Shown: positions 30,249 through 39,017, numbered from the stretch's first letter. The stretch: DNA of 46,081 nt from Acidobacteriota bacterium (GCA_016184455.1 JACPCS010000143.1:1-46081); one strand, 5' to 3'. Made by a program: numbers and translations. Notes: a model not told the origin generated them from the letters alone.

Positions 30249-31298
30249 ATGCGTCAGATCGTCTTCTTTCTTCCTGGCCCGCTCGATGCGCGCACCGGCG
30301 GCTCCATCTACGACATCCGCATGGCGGCCGCGCTCCAGGCCCGCGGGTGCCGTGTCGATCTCGTCGAGCTCGACCCCGGCTTCCCGCATCCGACACCTGC
30401 CGCGCTCGATCACGCGGAGCGCGCGCTCGCGTCGGTGGCGCCAGGCACGATCGCCCTCGTCGACAGCCTCGCGTTCGGGGCGATGCCGGATCTCGTCGTC
30501 CGCGAGGCCGCTCGCCTGCGGATCGTATCGCTCATGCACCTGCCGCTGGCCGCCACGTTCGGTCTCGATCGCGCAACCGCCGCGCGGTTCGAGGCCGGCG
30601 AGCGCCGCGCCCTTCACGCCGCCTCGCGCGTGATCGTGACGGGCAAGGCCGCGCTCCCGTTGCTCACGCGTTACGATCTGCCGCCGGCTCGGATCGTTGT
30701 CGTGGAGCCCGGTACGGATCCCGCGCCGATTGCGCGAGGTTCTGGTGGTTCAGAACTCCTCTGCGTCGGCACACTGAACCCCATCAAAGGCCATGAGATG
30801 CTCCTCGAGGCGCTCGCGGCCGTGCCGACCCGCGACTGGCACCTGACGTGCGCCGGCAGCGTAACCCGTGATTCGGAGACAGCCGCGCGCGTGCGCGCCG
30901 CCATCGCACGTCTCAACCTCGCCGGTCGCGTGACCCTGGCCGGGGATCTCGACCGCGACGCGCTTGCAGCGCATTACGAGCAAGCAGCTCTGTTCGTGCT
31001 GGCCACACATCAGGAGACCTACGGCATGGCCGTGGCTGAAGCGCTGGCACACGGCGTGCCTGTCGTGTCGACCATGACCGGAGCGATACCGGAGCTGGTG
31101 GGAGGCGAGGCCGGCGTGCTCGTGCCGGTCGGCGACACCGCCGCGCTGGCAGCTGCGCTCACGCGTGTGCTCGGCGATGCGGACCTGCGCGCCCGGCTGG
31201 CCGAAGGCGCCCGTCGTGTGCGCGATCGACTCCCGACCTGGGACGAGGCGGCCGGCCGCATGGCCGAGGCGCTTGCCTCGATCGACGCCCATGGATGA
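30249..31298 (+). CDS. Glycosyltransferase family 4-like protein (GT-B fold)
   Basis: A 349-residue GT-B glycosyltransferase. It opens with the glycine-bearing N-terminal loop FLPGPLDARTGGSIYDIRMAAAL. The C-terminal half carries LLCVGTLNPIKGHEMLLEAL and the donor-binding region LFVLATHQETYGMAVAEALAHGVPVVSTMTGAIPELV with the E-x7-E-type pattern of GT4 enzymes. It should transfer a sugar from a nucleotide donor to an unknown acceptor. It overlaps the following methyltransferase by eight bases, and that gene is coupled to a second methyltransferase, so the three probably modify one small molecule or glycan. Confidence 0.85.
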   Translation: MRQIVFFLPGPLDARTGGSIYDIRMAAALQARGCRVDLVELDPGFPHPTPAALDHAERALASVAPGTIALVDSLAFGAMPDLVVREAARLRIVSLMHLPLAATFGLDRATAARFEAGERRALHAASRVIVTGKAALPLLTRYDLPPARIVVVEPGTDPAPIARGSGGSELLCVGTLNPIKGHEMLLEALAAVPTRDWHLTCAGSVTRDSETAARVRAAIARLNLAGRVTLAGDLDRDALAAHYEQAALFVLATHQETYGMAVAEALAHGVPVVSTMTGAIPELVGGEAGVLVPVGDTAALAAALTRVLGDADLRARLAEGARRVRDRLPTWDEAAGRMAEALASIDAHG

Positions 31299-32091
31299 GC
31301 CGCTGCTGCAATGGCTCCGTCTGCGCGAGTCCGCCGACGCCCGTGCGCGCGCCGACGCGCTGACGCGGCGCATCATCCGCGTGCTCGCCGCGCGTCGGCC
31401 CGTACACATCCTCGATCTCGCCACCGGCGCCGGATCGAACGTGCGGTATCTGGCCCTTCGGCTCCCGCGGCCGCAGCGCTGGCTCGTCGTCGATCGAAGC
31501 GGCGTGCTCCTCGCCGATCTGCGGGCGCGAACGGCGAACCTCGACATCGACATCGAGGTCCGGAAGATGGATCTCGGTTCACTGGACGGCTCGCTCTTCG
31601 AAGGACGCCACCTCGTGACCGCCTCGGCGCTGCTCGACCTCGTGTCAGAGGCGTGGCTGCGGTCGCTGGCGCGGCACTCCCGCGCGGCCGGCGCGGCGGT
31701 GCTGTTCACCATCACGTACAACGGCCGTTCGTCGTGCGACCCCGCCGAGCCGGAAGACGACTGGATCCGTGAGCTGCTGAACCGCCACCAGAAGCGCGAC
31801 AAGGGTCTCGGCGGACCGGCGGAAGGCCCCGATGCGCCGGCCACGTCCGCGCGATGCTTCGCGGACGAGGGCTATCTCGTCGAGCGCGCGCCGAGCAACT
31901 GGCAGCTCGGGCCCGACGACTCGGCGATCCAGCGGACGTTGATCGACGGCTGGGCCGAAGCAGCGCGCGAAGTCGAGCCGGAGCACGCATCGGCGATCCA
32001 GGACTGGCGCGAGCGCCGCATCGCGCACATCAACGAACGCCGTTCGCACATCATCGTCGGACACGACGATCTCGCTGCCTGGCTTCCGTGA
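31291..32091 (+). CDS. SAM-dependent methyltransferase, class I (first)
   Basis: A 266-residue class I methyltransferase-fold protein. Motif I is ILDLATGAGSNVRYLALRLP, followed by WLVVDRSGVLLADLRA as motif II, and VTASALLDLVSEAWL in the motif IV region. The C-terminal part contains a charged linker (NRHQKRDKGLGGPAEG) and IVGHDDLAAWLP. The ATG at 31291 overlaps the glycosyltransferase stop. It ends in a GTGA overlap with the next methyltransferase, so the order glycosyltransferase-methyltransferase-methyltransferase is translationally coupled. The substrate is unknown. Similar methyltransferases occur near type III polyketide synthases in other bacteria as I recall, but no such synthase is in the window. 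Confidence 0.75.
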   Translation: MDEPLLQWLRLRESADARARADALTRRIIRVLAARRPVHILDLATGAGSNVRYLALRLPRPQRWLVVDRSGVLLADLRARTANLDIDIEVRKMDLGSLDGSLFEGRHLVTASALLDLVSEAWLRSLARHSRAAGAAVLFTITYNGRSSCDPAEPEDDWIRELLNRHQKRDKGLGGPAEGPDAPATSARCFADEGYLVERAPSNWQLGPDDSAIQRTLIDGWAEAAREVEPEHASAIQDWRERRIAHINERRSHIIVGHDDLAAWLP

Positions 32092-32942
32092 CGTCGCGAT
32101 TCACGCCTGCGGACATCCGCCGCTACTACGACCGCCACACGCGCACCTTCCTGCGCTACGGCCAGGGCGGCGCCACGGGCGTCATCCACCGCGCCGTCTG
32201 GGGACCGGGCGTCACCACGCGGGAGCAGGCGTTCCATTATGTCGACGACCTGATTGCCGACCGTGCACGCTCGCTCGCGGCCGACACATCGACCCCGCTG
32301 CACCTGGTGGATCTCGGCTGCGGTATCGGCGCGACGCTCTGCTGCCTCGCCGAACGACTCCCGCAGATCCACGGCACCGGGGTGACGCTCAGCCCACTGC
32401 AGGCGCACATCGCGGCCGACCGGATCGGCGCCGCAGGTCTTGCCGATCGGCTCACGTGCATTGAAGCCGATTACACGAAGCTGCCGCCCGATCTCCGGCG
32501 CGCCGACCTGGCCTACGCGATCGAGTCGTTCGTGCACGGGCCGTCGCCTGTGCTGTTCTTCAACGAGTGCGCCAGGCTCATTCGGCCAGCCGGCCTGCTG
32601 ATCGTCGTGGACGACTTCCGGCGGCCGGACGAGGGCGATCGGGCCGCACGTGCCATCGGGCGATCCTGCAGCGGCTGGCGCATCAACACGCTGCTCGGTC
32701 GCGACGAGCTGCGCGCGCTGGCGAGCGACGCCGGCTTCGAGCACGAGTGGACCCGGGATCTCACGCCGATGATCGAAATCGGCCGCGGGCGCGACCGCGC
32801 CATCGCACCCTTCGCGACGATGCTTGGGTGGCTGGGGATGACCCGCAGCCGGTTCGGGTATCTCGTGGGCGGCAGTGCGCTCCAGCAGTGCCTCGCGCGC
32901 GGCTGGATCGGCTACGACTTCAGCGTCTTTCGTCGCGCGTGA
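32088..32942 (+). CDS. SAM-dependent methyltransferase, class I (second)
   Basis: A 284-residue methyltransferase starting at a GTG that overlaps the previous stop. It begins FTPADIRRYYDRHTRTFLRYGQGG and IHRAVWGPGV, a pattern seen in small-molecule C- or O-methyltransferases. Motif I is VDLGCGIGATLCCLAERLP, with GVTLSPLQAHIA next and ADLAYAIESFVHGPSP further on. The final 23 bases overlap the convergent hydrolase gene. Together with the glycosyltransferase it suggests tailoring of a lipid, quinone or polyketide-like product; this is inference. Confidence 0.8.
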   Translation: MTSRFTPADIRRYYDRHTRTFLRYGQGGATGVIHRAVWGPGVTTREQAFHYVDDLIADRARSLAADTSTPLHLVDLGCGIGATLCCLAERLPQIHGTGVTLSPLQAHIAADRIGAAGLADRLTCIEADYTKLPPDLRRADLAYAIESFVHGPSPVLFFNECARLIRPAGLLIVVDDFRRPDEGDRAARAIGRSCSGWRINTLLGRDELRALASDAGFEHEWTRDLTPMIEIGRGRDRAIAPFATMLGWLGMTRSRFGYLVGGSALQQCLARGWIGYDFSVFRRA

Positions 32943-33810
32943 CGCGCCGGAACGTCGCGACGACGGGGTTGTGATCGGAGACCTCGCCGAGACCGAGCTT
33001 CGTCGTGTCCACGGCTTCGACCGACTCGAGCGTCACATCGATCTCGGGCGCGAACAGCACATAGTCGATCCGGGACACGCGGCGCGGCCGCGTCTGCCCG
33101 GTCGCAAAGCCGCGCGTCGAGTCGCGCGCCGGCGCTTCTGCCCACCCGTCCCGATACTGTCCGAACACCGGCGCCAGCTCGCTCGCATCGGCCTCGGCGT
33201 TCAGATCGCCGATCAGGAGTCCCGGTCCGCGGCGCTTCGCCCATGGCATGAGCGCGGCCAGCTGCTGCGCGCGAAGCGCCTGCTGGTCGCGATTCGGCGC
33301 GAGATGCGTGACGACGACCGGCACCTGCGGGAGCGACGCCACGCGCACCTCCACCGCGACGCGGCTCCCCGGCAGATGCGCCCACTCTTTCGCGATCATC
33401 GGCTCCGCCGCGAAGAACGCGAGCCCCTCCACTTCCACGTCGTCGCCGCGCCCCCGCTCCTCGCAGTCGCGCTTGTCGCTGACCCATCCCTTCACGAAGA
33501 CATGCGTCCAGGGACGTCCCGTGCGCCGGCGCAGCCCTTCGGCGATACGCGCCGCCTGATCGTCGCAGTTCGACTCGAGCTGATTGCGCATCACCTCCTG
33601 CAGCCCCACGACGTCCGCGTCGAAGCTGGCAATCGCATCGATCGTGCGGTCGAGATGGTAGTGCCCGGTCCGGTCGGCGCCCTTGTGAATATTCCAGGTC
33701 GCCACACGGAAGATCGGACGCGGCGGCAGCGCGCTCGCGGCCCACCGGCTCGAGGTGGCCGCGACAACCACGAGCGCGACGGCAGCGAGCGCAACACGGA
33801 GGCTCCGCAT
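32920..33810 (-). CDS. Exported endonuclease/exonuclease/phosphatase family protein
   Basis: A 296-residue EEP-fold hydrolase with an N-terminal signal peptide (MRSLRVALAAVALVVVAATS). Family motifs are RVATWNIHKG, the metal Glu in VVGLQEV, VVVTHLAPNRD, GLLIGDLNAEAD and the final SDHNPVVAT with the catalytic His. Members cleave phosphodiesters in nucleic acids, sphingomyelin or inositol phosphates. The export signal suggests a secreted nuclease or phosphodiesterase. A CSDKRDCEERGRGDD-like charged loop is inserted mid-protein. It starts two bases before the end of the RibD-like gene, which lies upstream on the same strand, so the two may share a transcript. Confidence 0.85.
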   Translation of the reverse strand: MRSLRVALAAVALVVVAATSSRWAASALPPRPIFRVATWNIHKGADRTGHYHLDRTIDAIASFDADVVGLQEVMRNQLESNCDDQAARIAEGLRRRTGRPWTHVFVKGWVSDKRDCEERGRGDDVEVEGLAFFAAEPMIAKEWAHLPGSRVAVEVRVASLPQVPVVVTHLAPNRDQQALRAQQLAALMPWAKRRGPGLLIGDLNAEADASELAPVFGQYRDGWAEAPARDSTRGFATGQTRPRRVSRIDYVLFAPEIDVTLESVEAVDTTKLGLGEVSDHNPVVATFRRVTRDERR

Positions 33811-33812
33811 GA

Positions 33813-34790
33813 CTAGATGATCCGGCTCACCGTGCCTGCCTCGTCCGACGGCTCCGCGGGCTCACGCAGGTCGCAGTCGAACAGCACGTCGCCCCCCATG
33901 CGGAAGACGCGGTAGCTCGGCCGCCGGCAGTCGCGCAGCCGATCCTGCGGCGCGAGACGGATGGCCGGACGTCCCTGGCCGATCAGCACCGGCGCGATCG
34001 CGATCTGCAGGCGGTCGAGCAGGTTCGCCTCGAGAAACGCCGACACCGTCACACCGCCGCCTTCGACGAACACGCGCGAGCAGCCGCGCGCGCCGAGCAG
34101 CCGCAGCACCGCCGCTGCCTCGTCGCCGGAATGCCCATTCGTCTCGATCGGCGCAATCGGCGCCACGCCGACGTGGCTCTCGCCGGGACCGACGTACGTG
34201 CGGCCGCAGATGTACAGCGTGTCGGCCTGCCGGTCGGTGAACACGCGACAGTCGGGCGTCAGTCGCCGGCCTGGATCGAAGACGACGCGGAGCGGGTTCG
34301 CCCCCGGCACGTGCCGCGTGGTGAGCTGCGGATCGTCGGCAGCGACCGTGCCCGCCCCGACGACGACCGCGTCGCACAGCGCGCGCATCCGGTGCACGTG
34401 GATGATATTGTCGCTGCCGGTTACGAACTGGGAGTCGCCGGACGGCGTGGCAATGAAACCATCGAGGCTCTGGCCGAGGTGGCCGACCGTCAGCGGATGC
34501 ACGGACGTGGCACTGCAGATTGGCAGATACAGGTTGATCAGCTCGGCGCGCGGATCGGCCGCCGGCAGGTGCGACTCCCATCCGTACCCCGCGCGCCAGG
34601 CCAGCACCGCGCCGGCCGGGTCGCTCGGCAGCGGCCGCAGCCCGTCGCGCACGTCCTCGGCAAAGAGGCGCGGTATGCCGGCGCGATCGAGCGGCTCGGC
34701 GAGCGCGCTCGCCGCACGCAGCAGGTGCCAGGCGGCCTCTGCCGCCGAGCCGTGCTGGTGAACCGAGGCCGCTGCAGCCTGCGGGGACAT
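33813..34790 (-). CDS. RibD C-terminal/dihydrofolate reductase-like reductase
   Basis: A 325-residue protein. Its C-terminal two-thirds are the RibD-type reductase domain (VGHLGQSLDGFIAT, HRMRALCDAVVVGAGTVAADDPQL, NPLRVVFDPGRRL, GCSRVFVEGGGVTVSAFLEANLLDRLQIAIAPVLIG), which uses NADPH to reduce a pyrimidine, pterin or similar ring. The first roughly 100 residues (WHLLRAASALAEPLDRAGIPRLF) are an extra domain I do not recognise. There is no deaminase domain and no rib operon, so a specialised reduction step is more likely than riboflavin synthesis. It precedes the exported EEP protein on the same strand. A GGCCGC hairpin lies about 28 bases upstream of its start. Confidence 0.8.
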   Translation of the reverse strand: MSPQAAAASVHQHGSAAEAAWHLLRAASALAEPLDRAGIPRLFAEDVRDGLRPLPSDPAGAVLAWRAGYGWESHLPAADPRAELINLYLPICSATSVHPLTVGHLGQSLDGFIATPSGDSQFVTGSDNIIHVHRMRALCDAVVVGAGTVAADDPQLTTRHVPGANPLRVVFDPGRRLTPDCRVFTDRQADTLYICGRTYVGPGESHVGVAPIAPIETNGHSGDEAAAVLRLLGARGCSRVFVEGGGVTVSAFLEANLLDRLQIAIAPVLIGQGRPAIRLAPQDRLRDCRRPSYRVFRMGGDVLFDCDLREPAEPSDEAGTVSRII

Positions 34791-34973
34791 TTAGGGGCAA
34801 GCCTTTCCCAAGCCGGTGCCGGCCGCTCCGATGTCGCGGCCGGCAGATCCAGTGTCGGAGGGCTGCGGTAGCGCACAGAACATCAGTTGAGACACGCCAG
34901 TAGTCTGGCCACTATGGCATTGAGCATCCCTGATGCCAAGACCGTAAGGACGGCGTGTCGTTCATACACGGGT
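34791..34973. other. Intergenic region with family D hairpin (copy 2)
   Basis: These 183 bases hold no gene I can support. GCCGGCCGC (34818-34826) and GCGGCCGGC (34836-34844) form a perfect nine-base stem around TCCGATGTC, matching the loop of the copy at 17227. The rest is less GC-rich than the surroundings (GTAGTCTGGCCACTATGGCA and similar) and may be remnant mobile DNA, but no terminal repeats were found. Confidence 0.55.
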
Positions 34974-35372
34974 TTACGCGAGCGCGCGGAGTAGCTGGCG
35001 GGCAGCGCGGCGTCCCGAAGCGATCGCCACATCGACGGTGCTCGTATCACCGCCCGCGCCCGTGGCTTCACCCGCGAAGAAGAGCGTCCGCCGGATCGGC
35101 CGCGCGAGCGCCTCCGGCGCATCGGCGCCGCCGACGAGCTGGTAGCTGTACGCGCCGCGCGCGTACGGATCGTGCTCCCAGTCGTGCGTCCAGACGGCGT
35201 CGACGAGTCCGCGCACACGTGCACGTGAGAGCCGAAGCACGCGCGCCAGTGCGGTGATGGTGCGCGCCTCGAGCACGGCGACCGAGACGCCCGCCTCCTG
35301 CAGCGTGCGCGGGGCCGTCAGGCCCGCGGCGCCGGCGCCGATCACGACCACATCCGGTGTTCCGCGCGGCAT
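34974..35372 (-). pseudogene. FAD-dependent oxidoreductase remnant with large internal deletion
   Basis: A 132-residue open frame that joins both ends of a flavin amine-oxidase-like protein. The N-terminus is a perfect FAD dinucleotide motif (DVVVIGAGAAGLTAPRTLQEAGVSVAVLEAR). Just after LEAR, at about 35255-35262, the text jumps to the C-terminal substrate/FAD region (THDWEHDPYARGAYSYQLVGG, then LFFAGEATGAGGDTSTVDVAIASGRRAARQLL). Intact members are over 400 residues, so roughly 280-300 residues of the centre are missing, with the frame preserved. It cannot be a working oxidase. It resembles the deletion in the hydrolase at 8861. The ATG at 35372 is divergent from the peptidase at 35404. Confidence 0.75.
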
Positions 35373-35403
35373 CCCTCGTTAGCATAGAAGGTATAGTCAC
35401 CCT

Positions 35404-36252
35404 ATGCCGCGCACGGCCGTGCTTACCGTCCCGGCGATCGCCGTGCTGACCGCCGCCGGGTGCGCCGCCTCAGCCGGACCGCCGCGCGTGATCGCGATGG
35501 ACGACATCCGCGTCGGCCCCTCGCGCCAGGCGATCTTCATTGGCGACTACGAGCGGGCGCTCGTCTCGATTGCCGCGGTCACCGAGCGGGACCTGCACCT
35601 TCCGCGGCTGCGCGCGTCGCTTCATTTCTTCCCCAACCGCGACGCCCTGAGCGCCGCGCTCGAGGCCGAGGGTGCGCCGCCGGATGTCGCGCGCGATGCC
35701 GCGGCCGTGATGATGGCGATTGGGGGGCCCGGGAGCGTCTACATCAACGAGGCGGCGTTCGCCGACCTCAACTGGAACTCGCGGATCGCGGTGCTCGCGC
35801 ACGAGCTGACCCACACGATCCAGTACGAGTTCGCGGGCGGGCGGCGCGGCACCTCCGACCAATGGCTCCGCGAAGGATTTGCCGAGTGGGTGCAGGCGCA
35901 CGTGCTCGACGCGCTCGGCGTGATGCGCCGCGACGACATCCAGGCGCGCAGCGTCCGCTGGGTCCGCGACATGCACGCACGCCGCGATCTCCCGCCGCTC
36001 GCGAAGCTGGCGACCTTTCCAGACTGGGTCGCCGTCCACAACGGCCGCGCGCGCGACTCGCTCTATCCGTACGCGTTCGTCGCCACCGACTTCCTCGTCC
36101 GGCGGCATGGCGTCGAGGCCGTGACGACCTACTTCACGCTGTTCGCGGAGTCGGACGATCGGTTCGCGAATTTCGCGACGGCGTTCGGCGAGGAGTGGAG
36201 CGCGTTCGACGCCGCGCTCGAGGAGTACTTCAGCCGCCTTATAGGTACGTAG
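35404..36252 (+). CDS. Lipoprotein zinc metallopeptidase (HExxH...E, gluzincin-like)
   Basis: A 282-residue exported protein with a lipoprotein-type signal (AIAVLTAAGCAAS). The zinc motif is H133-E134-x2-H137 in VLAHELTHTIQYEF, with the third ligand E157 in WLREGFAEWVQAHVLD, 20 residues further on. This arrangement is that of gluzincin peptidases of the M1/M61 type and of small peptidase_MA proteins. It is likely membrane-anchored outside the cytoplasm. The promoter gap of 31 bases to the divergent oxidoreductase remnant contains a TATAGT at about 35391. Its stop lies in GGTACGTAG, the header of a family B palindrome, giving a Gly-Thr C-terminus. Confidence 0.82.
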   Translation: MPRTAVLTVPAIAVLTAAGCAASAGPPRVIAMDDIRVGPSRQAIFIGDYERALVSIAAVTERDLHLPRLRASLHFFPNRDALSAALEAEGAPPDVARDAAAVMMAIGGPGSVYINEAAFADLNWNSRIAVLAHELTHTIQYEFAGGRRGTSDQWLREGFAEWVQAHVLDALGVMRRDDIQARSVRWVRDMHARRDLPPLAKLATFPDWVAVHNGRARDSLYPYAFVATDFLVRRHGVEAVTTYFTLFAESDDRFANFATAFGEEWSAFDAALEEYFSRLIGT

Positions 36253-36285
36253 GGCGGGTCCGCACGGCGCAGGGAGCGACCCGCC
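36252..36285. repeat. Family B palindrome (copy 3)
   Basis: GGCGGGTC (36252-36260 region) and GACCCGCC (36278-36285) pair around CGCACGGCGCAGGGAGC, a sequence nearly the same as in the copy at 8814. It lies between two convergent genes and follows the TACGTAG header that supplies the peptidase stop. Confidence 0.85.
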
Positions 36286-36289
36286 GGAC

Positions 36290-37666
36290 CTATCGCCTGT
36301 AGAGTCGTTTCGCCGGCGTGAAGCCGCGGAACGTCGCGGGATCCTCGGCGCCGGGCATGACCTCCACGCCGAGCGTCTCGTCGGCGTTCACCTGGATTGC
36401 GACCAGCCCCTGGATCCGCGTCGGCATGATGTCGTAACCGATCGGCTGCGGCGCGTCGCTCGCGACGCTCGTCGCGTTGGTCCAGGTCCACAATCGGTAC
36501 ACCACGACGCCGGAAGCGGTCGTCAGCTCCGAGGGCTGCGGCTGCCCGCTGCGGACCTCGAGCAGAAGCTGGCGCGGATCGCCGCGCGCGTCGGCCCACC
36601 AGCCGATCGAGAAGATCCAGCGGCTCGGCTGCACCGAATGGCGCGCGATGGCGAGGTGACTCCACGCATAGGTGGCCTTGCCGGGTACCACGCCGCCAGA
36701 GAGCCGCTCGTTGGACCGGAAGTCTTGCTCGAGCCGCCCGGAGTACCCGACGGTCCCGGCGAGAAACCAGTTGCCCGCGGCGGTGCCGGCGATGTCGTAG
36801 TCGATGCGCCCCCAGCGCGGGGCCTCGAGCCGCTGCATCTTCGCTTCGTAGGCGGCGGCGAGGTCGGGCGAGAAGTACGGCCAGGGGTCCACCGTGTACG
36901 GCTTCCACGATTCGGCGGTCGTGTAGGAGAACGGCGAGACCAGTCCGCTCAGCCACTGCGCGCCGTCGTGCACCGAGAAGTCCGGCGGGTTGTCCCGGCC
37001 TTCGGCGAACTCAGTGCCCGCCAGCAGTCGGATATGCGGATCCAGCCTGCCCCTCGCGAGCAGGTCGTCCTGCAGGTGCGCAAGTGCGCCGCTCAGCCGG
37101 TTGAGCACCATGTGAATCGAGTACACCTCGCAGCCGTGCGCCATCACGATGCGAATCGAGCGCGGCGAGCCGAGGAGCGAGATCTCGAGGACTTCCGCGT
37201 CGGCTGGTGCGTACACCGGGATGTAGTCGGCATCGGTGCGCGAGGCGCGCGGTTTGGCGAGCGGCGTAATGCCGATGTAGCCGTGATCGATGGGCGTGAC
37301 GTGGTCGCCCACCATCGCACCCTGCGGAATGATGGGCAGCAGATCCTCGAGGCGAACCACCGGATGCGTGAAGGTGACACGGCCGCTGGCGGGACATGCC
37401 GGCGGATCGAGCGCGCGGAGCACCTCGCTGAGGCGCGGATACCACTCGGGCCGCTCCGTATACCCGCCCTCCGGTGCGGGCGGCACGTCGTCGTGCAGCG
37501 CGTAGCGGTAGGTGCCGCTCTCCCCGCACGTCAGGAGGAAGCCGGCCCATCCGAGCTGGCCCGGGGTGTCGCAGGGGCCGCCGAGACTCTGGGCGGCGGC
37601 AGGGCGCGCGAGGAGCGTCCATGCCACCAGCGCGCCGGCGCACCAGCGACCGAGTGAAGCTCCCAT
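36290..37666 (-). CDS. Exported protein of unknown function
   Basis: A 458-residue protein with a signal peptide (GRWCAGALVAWTLLARPAAAQ), so it is exported. I do not recognise the family. A middle part (MVGDHVTPIDHGYIGITP, then YIPVYAPADAEVLEI and IRIVMAHGCEVYSIHMVLN) resembles the hairpin and His-containing strands of the lysostaphin-type M23 fold, where HGC and HM could be metal-binding. The usual HxH and HxxxD motifs are not clean, so an M23-like, non-peptidase role is possible. The C-terminal half has repeated Trp/Tyr strands (WFLAGTVGYSGRLEQDF, WSHLAIARHSVQPSRWIFSIG) suggesting a beta-sandwich. It is preceded on the same strand by the membrane protein at 37683 across a 16-base gap, suggesting co-transcription. 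Confidence 0.75.
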   Translation of the reverse strand: MGASLGRWCAGALVAWTLLARPAAAQSLGGPCDTPGQLGWAGFLLTCGESGTYRYALHDDVPPAPEGGYTERPEWYPRLSEVLRALDPPACPASGRVTFTHPVVRLEDLLPIIPQGAMVGDHVTPIDHGYIGITPLAKPRASRTDADYIPVYAPADAEVLEISLLGSPRSIRIVMAHGCEVYSIHMVLNRLSGALAHLQDDLLARGRLDPHIRLLAGTEFAEGRDNPPDFSVHDGAQWLSGLVSPFSYTTAESWKPYTVDPWPYFSPDLAAAYEAKMQRLEAPRWGRIDYDIAGTAAGNWFLAGTVGYSGRLEQDFRSNERLSGGVVPGKATYAWSHLAIARHSVQPSRWIFSIGWWADARGDPRQLLLEVRSGQPQPSELTTASGVVVYRLWTWTNATSVASDAPQPIGYDIMPTRIQGLVAIQVNADETLGVEVMPGAEDPATFRGFTPAKRLYRR

Positions 37667-37682
37667 GACCGATACATCGGCA

Positions 37683-39017
37683 TTACGCGCGCCAGGCCAC
37701 AAGACCGCGGACGGCCGCGAGCGTCCACAGCCCGAGCAGCGCGACGCTCGCGACCCCGGCCGCGGTGGCGAGGTCGGTGACGGCGCGCCCGAGCGCCGTC
37801 TGCCACCAGATCGCCACGCACGCCGCCGCCCACGCGAACCCGGCAATGTGCACCCATCGCCGTGCGGTGTCGACCGGCACGGTCGACCAGGCGAGCAGCA
37901 GCGCCACGAGCGGCACCGCCTGCACCGCGTGGAACCCGGCCGCGTGCAGCGGCAGGAGGTTGCCGGCCTCGCCGACGACGCGCCCCTGATTGGCGCTCAG
38001 CCAGACGCCGGCGAGAAATCCCATCAGCATCGAGACGCCTGCCCAGCGCGCCGCAATGACGAGCAGCCCGCGGCGACCCGCCGCATGCGCCTCGAAGGCA
38101 CGCGCCGCAAGTGCGACGGACAGCGACAGAATGCCGAGCGCCGATACGAAGAAGATGGCACCCAAGATCTGGCTTGCCGGCTCGGCACGCGAGAAGCGCG
38201 GGTCGATGCCGCGAAACTGCTGAACCGTCTCGGTGCCGAACGCGTAGATCAGCAGCCCGATCATCCACGTGCGCCAGCGGCGCCGCGCCGCCTCGCTGAA
38301 GCCCGACCCCGGCAGCCACGGAACGAGCGACAGGATGAAGAGGCCGACGGCCACGTCGAAGCTCGCCGGCTTCATCAGATCGCCTTCGGGCGGCACCTCG
38401 GGACCGCGCAGCCCGGCGACGATGAACGCGAGGCCACCGAGCGCGACGCCCGCGAGCGCCGTCATCGTGACGCCGCGCTCCTCTCGAAAGCTGGCGACGA
38501 TCTGCGGAATCGTGGGGACCGCGTCGGCGGCGGACTCGCTGAAGCGCGAAGCGCGAAGGCGGTCGGACCCGCCGTCATCTTCGCCGAACGCGCGCACCCC
38601 GAGCCGGGCCACACGGATGGCCGCGAATGCCAGGTAGCCGAGCGGCCCGAACATCAGCGTCAGCAACAGCAGCGCCGACTGGACCGGCACCGGCACGTAG
38701 CGGCGGCGCATGTTCTCGCGGTAGATGAGCAGGCCGATCACCTGATCGAAGGCGAGGATGTGCAGCCACGCGACCCGGGCGATCTCCTGCCGCGCGAGCA
38801 GCCGCGCAACCCCCTCGGCCGTGCCGAAGTCGGCGATGAACCCCGGCCCGAACTGCATGAGGAGCGCGCCGATGCCAAACGCGTAGAGGACGGCGATGTA
38901 GATCGGAAAGAACGCGCTCTCGGCCAGCCGCCGCGAGCCGCTCCACGTGGGAAAGAAGATCAGTGGAATCCAGCCGACGATGGCGAGCGAGGCGAGCTGG
39001 AAGAGGTTCACATACAT
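37683..39017 (-). CDS. Integral membrane protein with ABA4-like N-terminal region
   Basis: A 444-residue membrane protein with about ten to twelve hydrophobic segments. The first roughly 140 residues (MYVNLFQLASLAIVGWIPLI, then an FDQVIGLLIYRENMRRRYVP-type loop and LLTLMFGPLGYLAF) look like the ABA4-like (DUF4281) family, named after a plant protein needed for neoxanthin formation. The C-terminal half is a separate set of membrane helices I do not recognise. Bacterial ABA4-like proteins have no established function, so no role is assigned. It lies directly upstream of the exported unknown protein at 36290. Confidence 0.75.
   Translation of the reverse strand: MYVNLFQLASLAIVGWIPLIFFPTWSGSRRLAESAFFPIYIAVLYAFGIGALLMQFGPGFIADFGTAEGVARLLARQEIARVAWLHILAFDQVIGLLIYRENMRRRYVPVPVQSALLLLTLMFGPLGYLAFAAIRVARLGVRAFGEDDGGSDRLRASRFSESAADAVPTIPQIVASFREERGVTMTALAGVALGGLAFIVAGLRGPEVPPEGDLMKPASFDVAVGLFILSLVPWLPGSGFSEAARRRWRTWMIGLLIYAFGTETVQQFRGIDPRFSRAEPASQILGAIFFVSALGILSLSVALAARAFEAHAAGRRGLLVIAARWAGVSMLMGFLAGVWLSANQGRVVGEAGNLLPLHAAGFHAVQAVPLVALLLAWSTVPVDTARRWVHIAGFAWAAACVAIWWQTALGRAVTDLATAAGVASVALLGLWTLAAVRGLVAWRA

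Noticed and set aside
34883..35224. A 113-residue minus-strand open frame in and beyond the intergenic region
   Set aside because: Most of it overlaps the FAD oxidoreductase remnant out of frame, and the part in the gap has no recognisable domain or ribosome-binding site.
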